This document shows, in pieces, positions 34,026 through 41,710 of a DNA stretch of 64,000 nt. The DNA is from CAIWMF01 sp964402065. GTDB taxonomy: Bacteria > Verrucomicrobiota > Verrucomicrobiia > Chthoniobacterales > UBA6821. Location of the stretch: assembly GCA_964402065.1 (NCBI GenBank), contig CAYOAN010000001.1:310001-374000 (forward strand). Direction: 5' to 3'. Below the pieces are notes generated by a model. That model ran no database searches. It worked only from the letters and a program-made list of their open reading frames with translations, and had not been told where the DNA came from. Position 1 is the first letter of the stretch. Each line of letters opens with the position of its first letter. Both the position numbers and the translations under genes were made by a program.

Positions 34026-35144
34026 ATGAGCTTTTCATTAAGAATACCACCTGACGATCAACCTAATTTTGTTAGTTTAGGAGAAAGAGATTCTGTACAA
34101 GTCTCAGTAGATGGACCTTCAAGCCCGTCAATAGATCCTCTCGAATTTAAAGATGTTACCGGTGAAAAAGGGCATAACTCTTTTTTTTATTCTGTTGTAG
34201 CAAGAATTTTTAAATCAGCTTACAAATTTTTTAATTACGTCTCTCATTATTTCACCTCATGTTTTTCAAGAGGCTCTTTCCAGGATGTGACTCAAACAAA
34301 GCCTGTTCCTGAAAGTAATAGCATTGTTTCTGGTAGCCATGATGGTGTTGTTGAGAGGGTTGCAGCTGCCGTCATTCAAGAGCGAAGAGAACATCAAAAC
34401 ATCGTGCATGAGTATGATCAATTTTATGCTCAATACAGTGAGTTTTATGAACGGCAGAACAATCTTTTGCAAAACTATCTCGAATACTTACAAGCTGCTT
34501 TGAATCATTTAAGGAGTAAGCTAAGGGATCATCAGTTAAACAAGAGCCTTCCTTCTAAGCCGCTAGAAAAGGAAATAAAAGGCAGTCACCTTGTTCATTT
34601 GATTAATGAAATAAACGAAAATTTAGAAGCATTGAAAATAATTCCAGAGCTGGTGCCACTCACAATGAGGGCTCATGATTTGCTTTTTAACAACAAGCAA
34701 GAGAACGGGAAAACAATACAATTTTCAGCACAAAGTTTAGCGACAATGATTGAAGGCCAATTGGCTTATTTCAAGATGCATCATATTTCCAACAAATCCT
34801 TGAAACAGGAAGCTGAAAAACTGATCGATGAAGAATTTGATTTAATGGTGCGTTTTGATCCTAAAGTAAATCATGTCACTACCACAGAATTTTCCGGCCG
34901 GAGGATAGCGCCCGAAAGAATTCCCAAAACTGAAGAACTATCAACGAGCAAGGTCAAAGCAGATCATGCCCGATTATCATTACTAAGTTACATGAGTATT
35001 CTTAGAAACAAAATTGAAGAAGAGGTTGTCTTGCTGGATCAAGAGATAGAGCGTCGGGATCGTTTGATAAAAGAACAAGTTGTAGCAGATACTAGAAAGC
35101 ATGCTGAAGCTTATAGAAAATCAGTGCTTCGCTCTAAAATTTAG
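34026..35144 (+). CDS. Hypothetical coiled-coil protein inserted between murC-murB and ddl
   Basis: 372 residues that I do not recognise. Residues 1-45 are polar with SPSIDP. A short hydrophobic/aromatic stretch (FFYSVVARIFKSAYKFFNYVSHYF, about 53-76) could be membrane-seeking. Residues ~115-350 are almost entirely helical with heptad spacing (VAAAVIQERREHQNIVHEYDQ, LLSYMSILRNKIEEEVVLLDQ). There is no signal peptide. The gene sits within the wall operon on the same strand but has no division-protein features. The mix of disordered N-terminus and coiled coils resembles secreted effectors of host-associated bacteria, which is only an inference. Confidence 0.55.
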   Translation: MSFSLRIPPDDQPNFVSLGERDSVQVSVDGPSSPSIDPLEFKDVTGEKGHNSFFYSVVARIFKSAYKFFNYVSHYFTSCFSRGSFQDVTQTKPVPESNSIVSGSHDGVVERVAAAVIQERREHQNIVHEYDQFYAQYSEFYERQNNLLQNYLEYLQAALNHLRSKLRDHQLNKSLPSKPLEKEIKGSHLVHLINEINENLEALKIIPELVPLTMRAHDLLFNNKQENGKTIQFSAQSLATMIEGQLAYFKMHHISNKSLKQEAEKLIDEEFDLMVRFDPKVNHVTTTEFSGRRIAPERIPKTEELSTSKVKADHARLSLLSYMSILRNKIEEEVVLLDQEIERRDRLIKEQVVADTRKHAEAYRKSVLRSKI

Positions 35145-35264
35145 AATGTTTTAATATGTTTTCAAAACAAGCGTAGTGATGTTCTCGAAAAGCGTGTTGC
35201 TTTCATGCTGCTGCTCAACTTTGGAGTCGCCGAACCCTTTTTTTATCGCTATTCTCTCGCTCCT

Positions 35265-36185
35265 ATGAATTGTTTTACTCTAAAAGGTCTTCGTGTTGCT
35301 GTTGTTATGGGAGGGCCTGGTGCTGAGGCTCAAGTTTCACGATGGTCAGGAGAAGGCGTTGCTAAGGCCTTACGGGCAGGAGGGGCTGATGTAGTAGTAT
35401 GTGATGTTCAAGGAACAGCGGTGGAAGTTCCAGAAAACATCGATATTGTTTTTGATCTCATTCATGGAACCTTTGGCGAAGATGGAACACTGCAACGAAT
35501 TTTGGATGAGTGTGGTGTTCGTTATACTGGAGCAGGCGCAGAAGGAAGTCGCATAGCCTTTGATAAGGTGCTTTCTAAAAAGCGGTTTCAGGAAGCCGGC
35601 ATTCCTACAGCTCCTTTTGAAATTTTAAAACGAGGTGAGCGTCCTCAAATGTCTGTTCCTTATGTCATCAAAGCTCCTCGTGAAGGCTCTACGATTGGAA
35701 TTCATATCATTAAAGAAAATAATGAAGCTTCTATTACAGCGGCTTTAGAAGATTCTTTTAAGTATGGTGATACAGTTCTTGTTGAGGAGTTTTTATCTGG
35801 GCGAGAACTAACAGTAGGAATTTTAGGAGATGATGTTTTGCCTATTGTTGAAATTACGACAGCAGAAGGAGTTTACGACTACCAAAACAAGTACACTCCA
35901 GGAAAAAGTGAACATCTCATTCCTGCGGCACTTGATCCTTCCTTAACAAAAAAAATTCAAGAAACAGCCCTTGCCGCTCATCGTGTTTTGGGTTTAGAGG
36001 TCTATTCCCGAGTTGATGTTATTTTAGGCAATGACGGAAAATTTATCGTACTCGAAGTCAATACGCTTCCTGGAATGACTGAAACAAGTTTACTTCCAGA
36101 CGCTGCTGCTGTCTTTGGGCTCGATTTTACGGCATTGTGTGCTAGAATCGTCGAGTTGTCTTTAGCAAGATATAAGAAGAGTTAA
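35265..36185 (+). CDS. ddl: D-alanine-D-alanine ligase
   Basis: Makes the D-Ala-D-Ala dipeptide used by MurF and targeted by vancomycin-type drugs. An ATP-grasp enzyme, 306 residues from ATG 35265 (MNCFTLKGLRVAVVMGGPGAEAQVS). Landmarks are DLIHGTFGEDGTLQ (the HGxxGEDG loop), YTGAGAEGSRIAFDK, VIKAPREGSTIGI, VEEFLSGRELTVGI, YDYQNKYTPG with the omega-loop Tyr typical of D-Ala-D-Ala specificity, and LEVNTLPGMTETSLLP. An earlier in-frame start at 35205 would add 20 residues without support. It is a stand-alone gene here, unlike the MurC-Ddl fusion of Chlamydiae. Confidence 0.95.
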   Translation: MNCFTLKGLRVAVVMGGPGAEAQVSRWSGEGVAKALRAGGADVVVCDVQGTAVEVPENIDIVFDLIHGTFGEDGTLQRILDECGVRYTGAGAEGSRIAFDKVLSKKRFQEAGIPTAPFEILKRGERPQMSVPYVIKAPREGSTIGIHIIKENNEASITAALEDSFKYGDTVLVEEFLSGRELTVGILGDDVLPIVEITTAEGVYDYQNKYTPGKSEHLIPAALDPSLTKKIQETALAAHRVLGLEVYSRVDVILGNDGKFIVLEVNTLPGMTETSLLPDAAAVFGLDFTALCARIVELSLARYKKS

Positions 36186-36234
36186 CCTTCAAGAGCGCAA
36201 GAAGCCCCAAAAAGGGAAAACAACATTTTTCTTT

Positions 36235-36262
36235 CTGTAACCTGTAAACTGTAACCTGATTA
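36235..36262 (+). repeat. Heptad repeat leader before ftsQ
   Basis: CTGTAAC, CTGTAAA, CTGTAAC and CTGATTA end one base before the ftsQ ATG. These are the cleanest copies of the unit in the window. No purine-rich ribosome-binding sequence is present. Confidence 0.85.
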
Positions 36263-36263
36263 G

Positions 36264-37163
36264 ATGTCCGTTCGTCGTTCTACTTCCTCTCGTAGGCCTA
36301 ACACTCTTCGTCGCAAAAGCTCCCATCATCTTCTTGAAGTTAAGATGCGGACGGATAGTGTGCGTCGTCAAAAAAACCGGAAGTTTTTTGAGATTTTTTT
36401 TAAAGTTGTCTGTCTTCTCGTTTTGTTGATTGGAACTTATTTTGGAGGTTCTTTCTTGCTTGATAAGTTCTTTTTTAAAAATCCTGATTACAATATTCAA
36501 AAAATTCAAACTTCCTTAGATGATGTTTTAACGCTTCCTGAGTTGCAAAAAGCCATAGGATTGCATGAGGGAATGAATATTTTTAATTTTCATTTAGGGG
36601 CTGCTGAAAAAACTTTAAACGCCCTTCCTGAAGTCAAAAAAGCTCATATCGAACGTGTTTTGCCAAGTACCATTCAAATTACATTGGAGCGGCGTGTTCC
36701 TGTCTTACGCTTAGCAGCTTCTTCAGAAGAGGCCTTTGTAGCTGGACAAAGCTTTCTCATTGATGAAGAAGGAGTGGTTATTTCTCCTGCTAAATTTAAC
36801 CCTAGTCTGCTGGAGTTACCAACAGTTGAGGGAGTCTCTCTCTCAGGGGTTCAGCTAGGTCAGCCTTTACCAGATGAAAAGAAAACCTTTGTTTTAGCTC
36901 TTTCGAAAGCATTGAACAATTCTGGTAATACAGTTCTCAATGTAAGATCCATTGATGTTTCTCGCGGTTATTGGGCTGTTGTAACTGATGCCAACAAGAC
37001 ACAATATACTTTCGGGCCTGAACATCTTTCTGCTCAATTTGAACGACTGCAAAAACTTTTATCTTACTGCCAAGAAAATAACAGACAACTGGAGAGTGCC
37101 AATCTCATTTTAGAGTACAACACACCAGTTATTTTTCGTTCAAATTCATTAACCAAGAACTAG
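36264..37163 (+). CDS. ftsQ: Cell division protein FtsQ/DivIB
   Basis: A bitopic divisome scaffold, 299 residues. A basic cytoplasmic tail (RRSTSSRRPNTLRRKSS) precedes one membrane helix (about 46-66, FFKVVCLLVLLIGTYFGGSF). The POTRA-type region follows (IQTSLDDVLTLPELQKAIG, then LNALPEVKKAHIERVLPSTIQITLERRVPV) and the beta domain with IDEEGVVISP and GVQLGQPLP. The LPSTIQITLERRVPVL stretch is the best FtsQ marker. It lies between ddl and ftsA, the canonical order, and its start is directly preceded by heptad repeats. Confidence 0.9.
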   Translation: MSVRRSTSSRRPNTLRRKSSHHLLEVKMRTDSVRRQKNRKFFEIFFKVVCLLVLLIGTYFGGSFLLDKFFFKNPDYNIQKIQTSLDDVLTLPELQKAIGLHEGMNIFNFHLGAAEKTLNALPEVKKAHIERVLPSTIQITLERRVPVLRLAASSEEAFVAGQSFLIDEEGVVISPAKFNPSLLELPTVEGVSLSGVQLGQPLPDEKKTFVLALSKALNNSGNTVLNVRSIDVSRGYWAVVTDANKTQYTFGPEHLSAQFERLQKLLSYCQENNRQLESANLILEYNTPVIFRSNSLTKN

Positions 37164-37172
37164 GAATTAACT

Positions 37173-38393
37173 ATGGCTCGTGAACAAATTTTTGTTGGCC
37201 TTGAAATTGGTACTACCAAAATTTGTGTGGTGGTTTCAGAATCACTACCAGATGGCTCAATTCACATTTTAGGGGTTGGAGAAACTCCTTCTCGTGGTGT
37301 ACGGAAGGGGGAGATCATCGATTTTTCAAGTGTTTCTGAGTGTGTTCGAGAAGCAATCATTGATGCCGAAGAAAAAAGTAATGTTGAAATTCGGAGTGTT
37401 TGGGTTGCAATCTCTGGAGCTCATTTACAAAGCTTTAATAATCGTGGAACCTTGATCTTGCCTGAAGACCATAACGAAATTAATGATGAAGATTTGCGCA
37501 TGGTTGAAATCAATGCGAAGGAAGTCATACTCCCTCCTAATAATGCTTTTCTTCACACGATCATTCAGAATTATCATGTCGACGGAAATAAAAATGTGAT
37601 TAATCCAGAAGGAATGATGGGATCTCGATTAGAAGCCGACTTTCATATTGTTCATGGAGTGAAAACACGCATCCAAAATACGCTTCGTTGCCTAGAAAAT
37701 ATGAAATTGGATGTGGAAGATGTAGTGATGAATTCCTTGGCCTCGGCGCAGGTTGTGCTGACCCAACACCAAAAAGATTTAGGAGCATTAGTGGTAGACA
37801 TCGGTGGAGGAACTACTGATTTCATTGTTTATGTTGATGGGGCTGTGCGCCACAGTGGCGTTTTGGCATTGGGTGGAGATCACATTACTAATGATATTTC
37901 TATTGGACTACGTCTCCCCATTGTTCGTGCAGAACTTTTAAAAATTGAAGAGGGGTGTGCGTTGCCACCAGAGCATTCATTGGGCGGGAAAATTAATTTA
38001 AAAAATGACACAGGATTTTCCGGTTGTGATATTGATCGTAAAGCCCTTGATACTGTCGTTCATGCCCGTGTAAATGAAATGTTACAGCTGCTCAAACGAG
38101 AAGTCGAACGCGGTTGTCACCTCGATCTTTTAGGAGCAGGGGTGATGTTAACAGGAGGCTGTGCTCGTTTAAAGGGAGTGGCAACACTAGCAAAAGAAAT
38201 TTTCCAACTGCCAGTTCAAGTAACAGCAATGAGTAATATTTCAGGACCTACTTCTACTTTTGAGAATCCGCAATATTCAACTGCTATTGGTCTCACCAAA
38301 TATGCCAATGCGGTCTATAGCCAAATTCCGGAAGAGACTTTTTTCTCAAAACTCACGACTACCCTGGGAGGCCTTTTTGGACGTAGATCATGA
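37173..38393 (+). CDS. ftsA: Cell division protein FtsA
   Basis: Actin-like ATPase that tethers FtsZ to the membrane. The 406 residues are near normal. Phosphate 1 motif VGLEIGTTKICVVV, phosphate 2 VVDIGGGTTDFIVYVDG, the SHS2/1C region (HTIIQNYHVDGNKNVINPEGM) and adenosine motif LTGGCARLKGV are intact. The C-terminal FSKLTTTLGGLFGRRS forms the amphipathic membrane-targeting helix. An AGGA ribosome site lies about eight bases before ATG 37173, unlike ftsQ. Its stop overlaps the ftsZ start (ATGA). A normal FtsA beside a degraded FtsZ is notable. Confidence 0.95.
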   Translation: MAREQIFVGLEIGTTKICVVVSESLPDGSIHILGVGETPSRGVRKGEIIDFSSVSECVREAIIDAEEKSNVEIRSVWVAISGAHLQSFNNRGTLILPEDHNEINDEDLRMVEINAKEVILPPNNAFLHTIIQNYHVDGNKNVINPEGMMGSRLEADFHIVHGVKTRIQNTLRCLENMKLDVEDVVMNSLASAQVVLTQHQKDLGALVVDIGGGTTDFIVYVDGAVRHSGVLALGGDHITNDISIGLRLPIVRAELLKIEEGCALPPEHSLGGKINLKNDTGFSGCDIDRKALDTVVHARVNEMLQLLKREVERGCHLDLLGAGVMLTGGCARLKGVATLAKEIFQLPVQVTAMSNISGPTSTFENPQYSTAIGLTKYANAVYSQIPEETFFSKLTTTLGGLFGRRS

Positions 38394-39652
38394 TGACACA
38401 TCCTTCGAATCCTCATTCTTCAACAACCTCCTATCGCATTGTTGGCGTAGGAAATGCCGGTGTTAATTTTTTAGATAGGCTTTTAGTCAGTAATCCTTTT
38501 TTTTCAGGATTAGTAGCGATCAATAATGACATTGATGCTTTAACCTCATCTGTGGTTCCAATGCAGTTGGCTCTTCCTGCCGAGCAAGAGCTGCTTCTAG
38601 GCTTAGAGCAAATACTGCCTCAATTTGAGGCAGAAATTCAAGCAGCAGCGACGGTTATTTTTTGTGCAGGTCTCGGTGGCGAAACCGCTTCTACGCTTCT
38701 TCCGCACTTAGCAACAGCAGCAAAGAAAGCTAAAAAACTAACGTTAGCGTGTGTCACGCAACCATTTTCCTTTGAAGGGAAGCGAGCTCAATCATTAGCA
38801 GCAGAGTCGGTTGCATCTTTAAAACAAGTTTGCGACGGAGTGATCCTAATCGACAATAATCAAGTAGCCTCTGCAAGCGCTTCCAAAGCTGCGGTAGGGG
38901 AGACTTTTGCTATTTCTGATGAGACAATGCAATTTTTTCTTCCGAATATTTTAGCAATGCTCTCCAGTAAGGGGCCCGTTCGAATCAATCGCTCTCATTT
39001 ATTAAAAACTCTCGCACGTGCAGGCGAAAAAATTTATTTTGGGCATGGTCAAGCTTCAGGAGCAAATCGCCTTCATGAAGCGATGGAACGTTTGTTTAAA
39101 ACGCCTCAACTCCAAAATGGGCGAGCATTGACAAAGAATTGTAGCATCTTTATGCAGTTGCGAGGGCCAAAAGACCTATCCTTTGCAGAGGCTCAAGTAG
39201 CAATGCAAGAAATGGAACGAGTTATTGGAGGAGAATCTGATATTCAGCTTAGCGTTAGTGCAGAAGAGCCATCAGGGGCGCCATTGCAAGTTTTTGTTTT
39301 AGCAGTTGAGGAAAAAGCAGAAAAAAAAGAGGTTGTTTCTATTGTGGAAAACTCCCCAGCAATTGTTTCCAAAAAAATAGAATTACCTGAGGTGTCAACG
39401 CCTGAGCCTCTTCCTAAAACCTCTCCAGTAGAGCTACCTCTAGACCTTCCTGAGTCCTCTTTTCAAGAAGTTCTCATCGAAGCTAAGAAGACGACAGCTA
39501 CGAAGGCCACAACAAAATTAAAGCAGACACAAGGTGCTCTCAATTTTACAGCAGCACAACGAGGACGTTTTGATAAGAGCGAACCAACAATTGTGGAGGG
39601 AGAAGACCTTGATACGCCAACGTATTTGAGGTTGGGCTTGAAATTGGGGTGA
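38390..39652 (+). CDS. ftsZ: Divergent FtsZ-like protein lacking catalytic motifs
   Basis: In the ftsZ slot, coupled to ftsA by ATGA, 420 residues. The FtsZ fold is recognisable from YRIVGVGNAGVNFLDRL, LVAINNDIDAL, CVTQPFSFEGKRAQSLA, GVILIDNNQ and FGHGQASGANRLHEAMERL. Two catalytic elements are degraded. The GGGTGT(G/S) T4 phosphate loop is GLGGETAST (94-102). The T7 loop, normally NxDFAD with the GTP-hydrolysing acid, is RINRSHLLKTL (199-209). The C-terminal EDLDTPTYLRLG still resembles the FtsA-binding peptide. Verrucomicrobial FtsZ is known to be divergent. GTP binding or hydrolysis is doubtful here; no second ftsZ is seen in the window. Confidence 0.85.
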   Translation: MMTHPSNPHSSTTSYRIVGVGNAGVNFLDRLLVSNPFFSGLVAINNDIDALTSSVVPMQLALPAEQELLLGLEQILPQFEAEIQAAATVIFCAGLGGETASTLLPHLATAAKKAKKLTLACVTQPFSFEGKRAQSLAAESVASLKQVCDGVILIDNNQVASASASKAAVGETFAISDETMQFFLPNILAMLSSKGPVRINRSHLLKTLARAGEKIYFGHGQASGANRLHEAMERLFKTPQLQNGRALTKNCSIFMQLRGPKDLSFAEAQVAMQEMERVIGGESDIQLSVSAEEPSGAPLQVFVLAVEEKAEKKEVVSIVENSPAIVSKKIELPEVSTPEPLPKTSPVELPLDLPESSFQEVLIEAKKTTATKATTKLKQTQGALNFTAAQRGRFDKSEPTIVEGEDLDTPTYLRLGLKLG

Positions 39653-39710
39653 GCCTTTTCCAATAAGAGCGATTCAAACTCTACCCATCATACTATCTTC
39701 TTTTATGATC

Positions 39711-39754
39711 TGGACTATTGGACTTGTTCTTATTGGCGTCTTATAGTCCAACTA
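39711..39754. repeat. Dispersed repeat family C, short copy, between convergent ftsZ and cbiX-like genes
   Basis: TGGACTAT (39711-39718) and ATAGTCCA (39743-39750) are a perfect inverted pair around GACTTGTTCTTATTGGCGTC. Compared with 12149-12259, the 77 bases between the GCGTC repeats are absent. The stop codon and last residues of the minus-strand CbiX-like gene lie inside. The hairpin could end both converging transcripts. Confidence 0.55.
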
Positions 39755-40550
39755 CTGCTAAAGCAGCACGAGCCTGATCGAGGATTACTTCTGCTATCAT
39801 TGGTTCAGTACCAATAGCGCTTGCATAATAAAGCGTTTTTCCGCGGAGGTGATAAGGATTTCGGCGAAAAACTTCTCGCTGGCTTGCTGCAGGTCCAACT
39901 TCTTGCTCAATGCCAAGTAAAACGGGGATATCCTGATAGCTGTGAAGGCCATCACTAATAAAAAAAGGAACTACCACAACATGCTGCTGTGAAGCTAGGC
40001 GGTCCCAATCGCTAATGAGTGGAGGTTCTTCCATGTAGGCTGCTTGAACTTCTGCATAGCAATTCATTTTTTCAATAATGCTTACTTGGTCCTTGGCAGC
40101 TTTTGCAGAGTTTTCATTGAGGCTAGTTCCATGGCCAACAATCAAGAGGGTTATTTGATTTTTAGGAATTTCTGGGGCTACTTCTTGAGCGCGGCGAAGG
40201 ATGGCTTGAGTCATTGAAGGATGGCTTCCAACAGGATCCGCGTAGTAAATTGTTTGGCAACCGCGATGGGTCATGCGTCCCGTCAATTCGAGTTCTCGTG
40301 GAATCACTTTTTGCGTGAAATAACCTTCGCTAATAAAATTTGGAACAACGATGATTTTTTCACTCTTGATACCGTAAAGCACTTCACGCAGGGAGGGTTC
40401 CTCTTTCCAAAAAGCACAACGAACTTCATCAAAAAGCTTCTGCTTTCTAATGATGTCAGCATGTTGATGTGTTGGCTCTGAAGAGTCGGGGTTTTCTGTG
40501 GACCCATGTCCAACAATAATAAGGGTTGTTTTCTTGAGTTTCATGAACAA
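39741..40550 (-). CDS. CbiX/sirohydrochlorin chelatase-like protein, two tandem domains
   Basis: A 269-residue protein of two chelatase-like halves. Half 1 has LIIVGHGSTENPDSSEP, VVPNFISEGYFTQKVIPREL and YYADPVGSHPSMTQAILRRA. Half 2 has LLIVGHGTSLNENSAKA, VVVPFFISDGLHSYQDIPVLLG and YYASAIGTEPMIAEVIL. The histidine in each VGHG and the second-site region fit the CbiX/CbiK superfamily, which inserts Co, Ni or Fe into tetrapyrroles. Which metal is used is not decidable, and no cobalamin genes are nearby. The C-terminal residues VVGL are encoded by a family C repeat. It overlaps the YkgJ-like gene upstream by ten bases. Confidence 0.8.
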   Translation of the reverse strand: MFMKLKKTTLIIVGHGSTENPDSSEPTHQHADIIRKQKLFDEVRCAFWKEEPSLREVLYGIKSEKIIVVPNFISEGYFTQKVIPRELELTGRMTHRGCQTIYYADPVGSHPSMTQAILRRAQEVAPEIPKNQITLLIVGHGTSLNENSAKAAKDQVSIIEKMNCYAEVQAAYMEEPPLISDWDRLASQQHVVVVPFFISDGLHSYQDIPVLLGIEQEVGPAASQREVFRRNPYHLRGKTLYYASAIGTEPMIAEVILDQARAALAVVGL

Positions 40551-40981
40551 AATTCCTCCATAGCAGTCTGAATTTCACGGGCTCCTTCACCATGAAGTTG
40601 TCGATCAATTTCTTCTAAGCGATGGATCAAATCGATCACTTCTTTGCGTGCATAAGGGCCTCCAGCAGCTTCACAAAAGTGAGTGCGACAGCCAAAGGGA
40701 CGGTCATGATAAATCATACACCGAGATGTCGTCGGATGAAGGAGTTTACATGCCCCATCATTGCGCGCAGGTAGTTCTTTTCTTCCAGTTGCACGCAGGG
40801 CCTTTGCCGCTACAAGAGCTTCACCTTTGGTTAGGAAAGGGGTTTTTCCGGTTGCAAGAAAGTGACAGCACTCCGTTTTGAGGGTGCAGTTCCTTTCAAT
40901 AGGGCGCTTGGCAAGCTCTTCATAGATGGCCTTAACGGCAGCAATGGCTGCTGTGAAGTCAGCGGTTTTAAGGTGACGCAT
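40541..40981 (-). CDS. YkgJ-family cysteine-cluster protein
   Basis: A 146-residue metal-binding protein of the YkgJ family (putative zinc or iron-sulfur chelation; function generally unknown). Cysteines are grouped as in the family: RNCTLKTECCHFL, GACKLL, SRCMIYHDRPFGCRTHFC. The C-MIYHDRPFGCR stretch is diagnostic. The start at ATG 40981 (MRHLKTADFTAAI) is preferred to one 51 bases upstream, which would overlap the divergent L,D-transpeptidase. It overlaps the chelatase-like gene by ten bases, so the two are likely co-translated, and a metal-related link is plausible. Confidence 0.8.
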   Translation of the reverse strand: MRHLKTADFTAAIAAVKAIYEELAKRPIERNCTLKTECCHFLATGKTPFLTKGEALVAAKALRATGRKELPARNDGACKLLHPTTSRCMIYHDRPFGCRTHFCEAAGGPYARKEVIDLIHRLEEIDRQLHGEGAREIQTAMEEFCS

Positions 40982-41026
40982 ATTTTTTGATAGAACATAG
41001 TGTATCGCTTTTAGTACGATGAAAAA

Positions 41027-41701
41027 ATGCAAATTTTTAAAACCTGGGCAGTTTTCATTTTCTTAGTTTTTACATTCTGGCTAGCAGGCTGTGCGTCATT
41101 CAATCGCATGTATGATCAACCTGCTTATAAGGCTCATGACCCCTCCAAGGTGGTGGTAAAAGTTTCTTTAGACCAACAAATGGTTTATGTCATGGAAGGA
41201 AAGCGTCCGCTGCTTGTCACTGCTTGTTGCGTTGGGATTCCAAGTCGTCCAACGCCGAAAGGAAATTTTGAAGTTACTCGTAAAGAACGCAACAAACGTT
41301 CTGGCAGTTATGGATTTTGTATTTCAGGAAAATGTATCAGACCAGTTGAAGCAGGGCATGGTGCTGGTCGCTATATTGGCTATCCAATGCCATACTGGGT
41401 TGAATTTGCACCTGGCTATGGTTTTCACCAAGGCTGGGTCTGGCCTATTCCACGGAGCCATGGTTGTATCCGCCTTCATGCCAATGACGCTGGAAAATTT
41501 TTTCAACTCGTAAAAGTAGGAACACCAATCAACATTGCTAAAAACCAGCCAGAAGATTGTACGTTAGGTTTAAAATTTGGTCGTCCTAAAGATTACAATA
41601 ATCCTGATCCTTCCGCTGAGAGCTTGGTTTCTCCAAGCTATTTTGAGCAGCTCAAGAAGGTGCTTTTAATTGAAGAAACAAATTCTCAAAACAAAAAATA
41701 G
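41027..41701 (+). CDS. L,D-transpeptidase (YkuD/ErfK) lipoprotein
   Basis: A 224-residue predicted lipoprotein: signal peptide MQIFKTWAVFIFLVFTF with lipobox LAGC (Cys at about 22). The YkuD domain follows, with VVKVSLDQQMVYVMEGK, GIPSRPTPKGNFEVTRK, the histidine of FHQGW and the catalytic SHGCIRLH (nucleophile Cys). It would make 3-3 crosslinks or attach proteins to peptidoglycan. This offers a crosslinking route that does not depend on PBP transpeptidases, of interest given the damaged class A PBP at 56542. ispH begins nine bases after its stop, so they are probably transcribed together. Confidence 0.9.
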   Translation: MQIFKTWAVFIFLVFTFWLAGCASFNRMYDQPAYKAHDPSKVVVKVSLDQQMVYVMEGKRPLLVTACCVGIPSRPTPKGNFEVTRKERNKRSGSYGFCISGKCIRPVEAGHGAGRYIGYPMPYWVEFAPGYGFHQGWVWPIPRSHGCIRLHANDAGKFFQLVKVGTPINIAKNQPEDCTLGLKFGRPKDYNNPDPSAESLVSPSYFEQLKKVLLIEETNSQNKK

Positions 41702-41710
41702 AGTAATTTT

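Noticed and set aside
38390..39652. Pseudogene call for ftsZ
   Set aside because: The frame is intact, coupled to ftsA, and the C-terminal peptide is kept, so divergence is more likely than decay.
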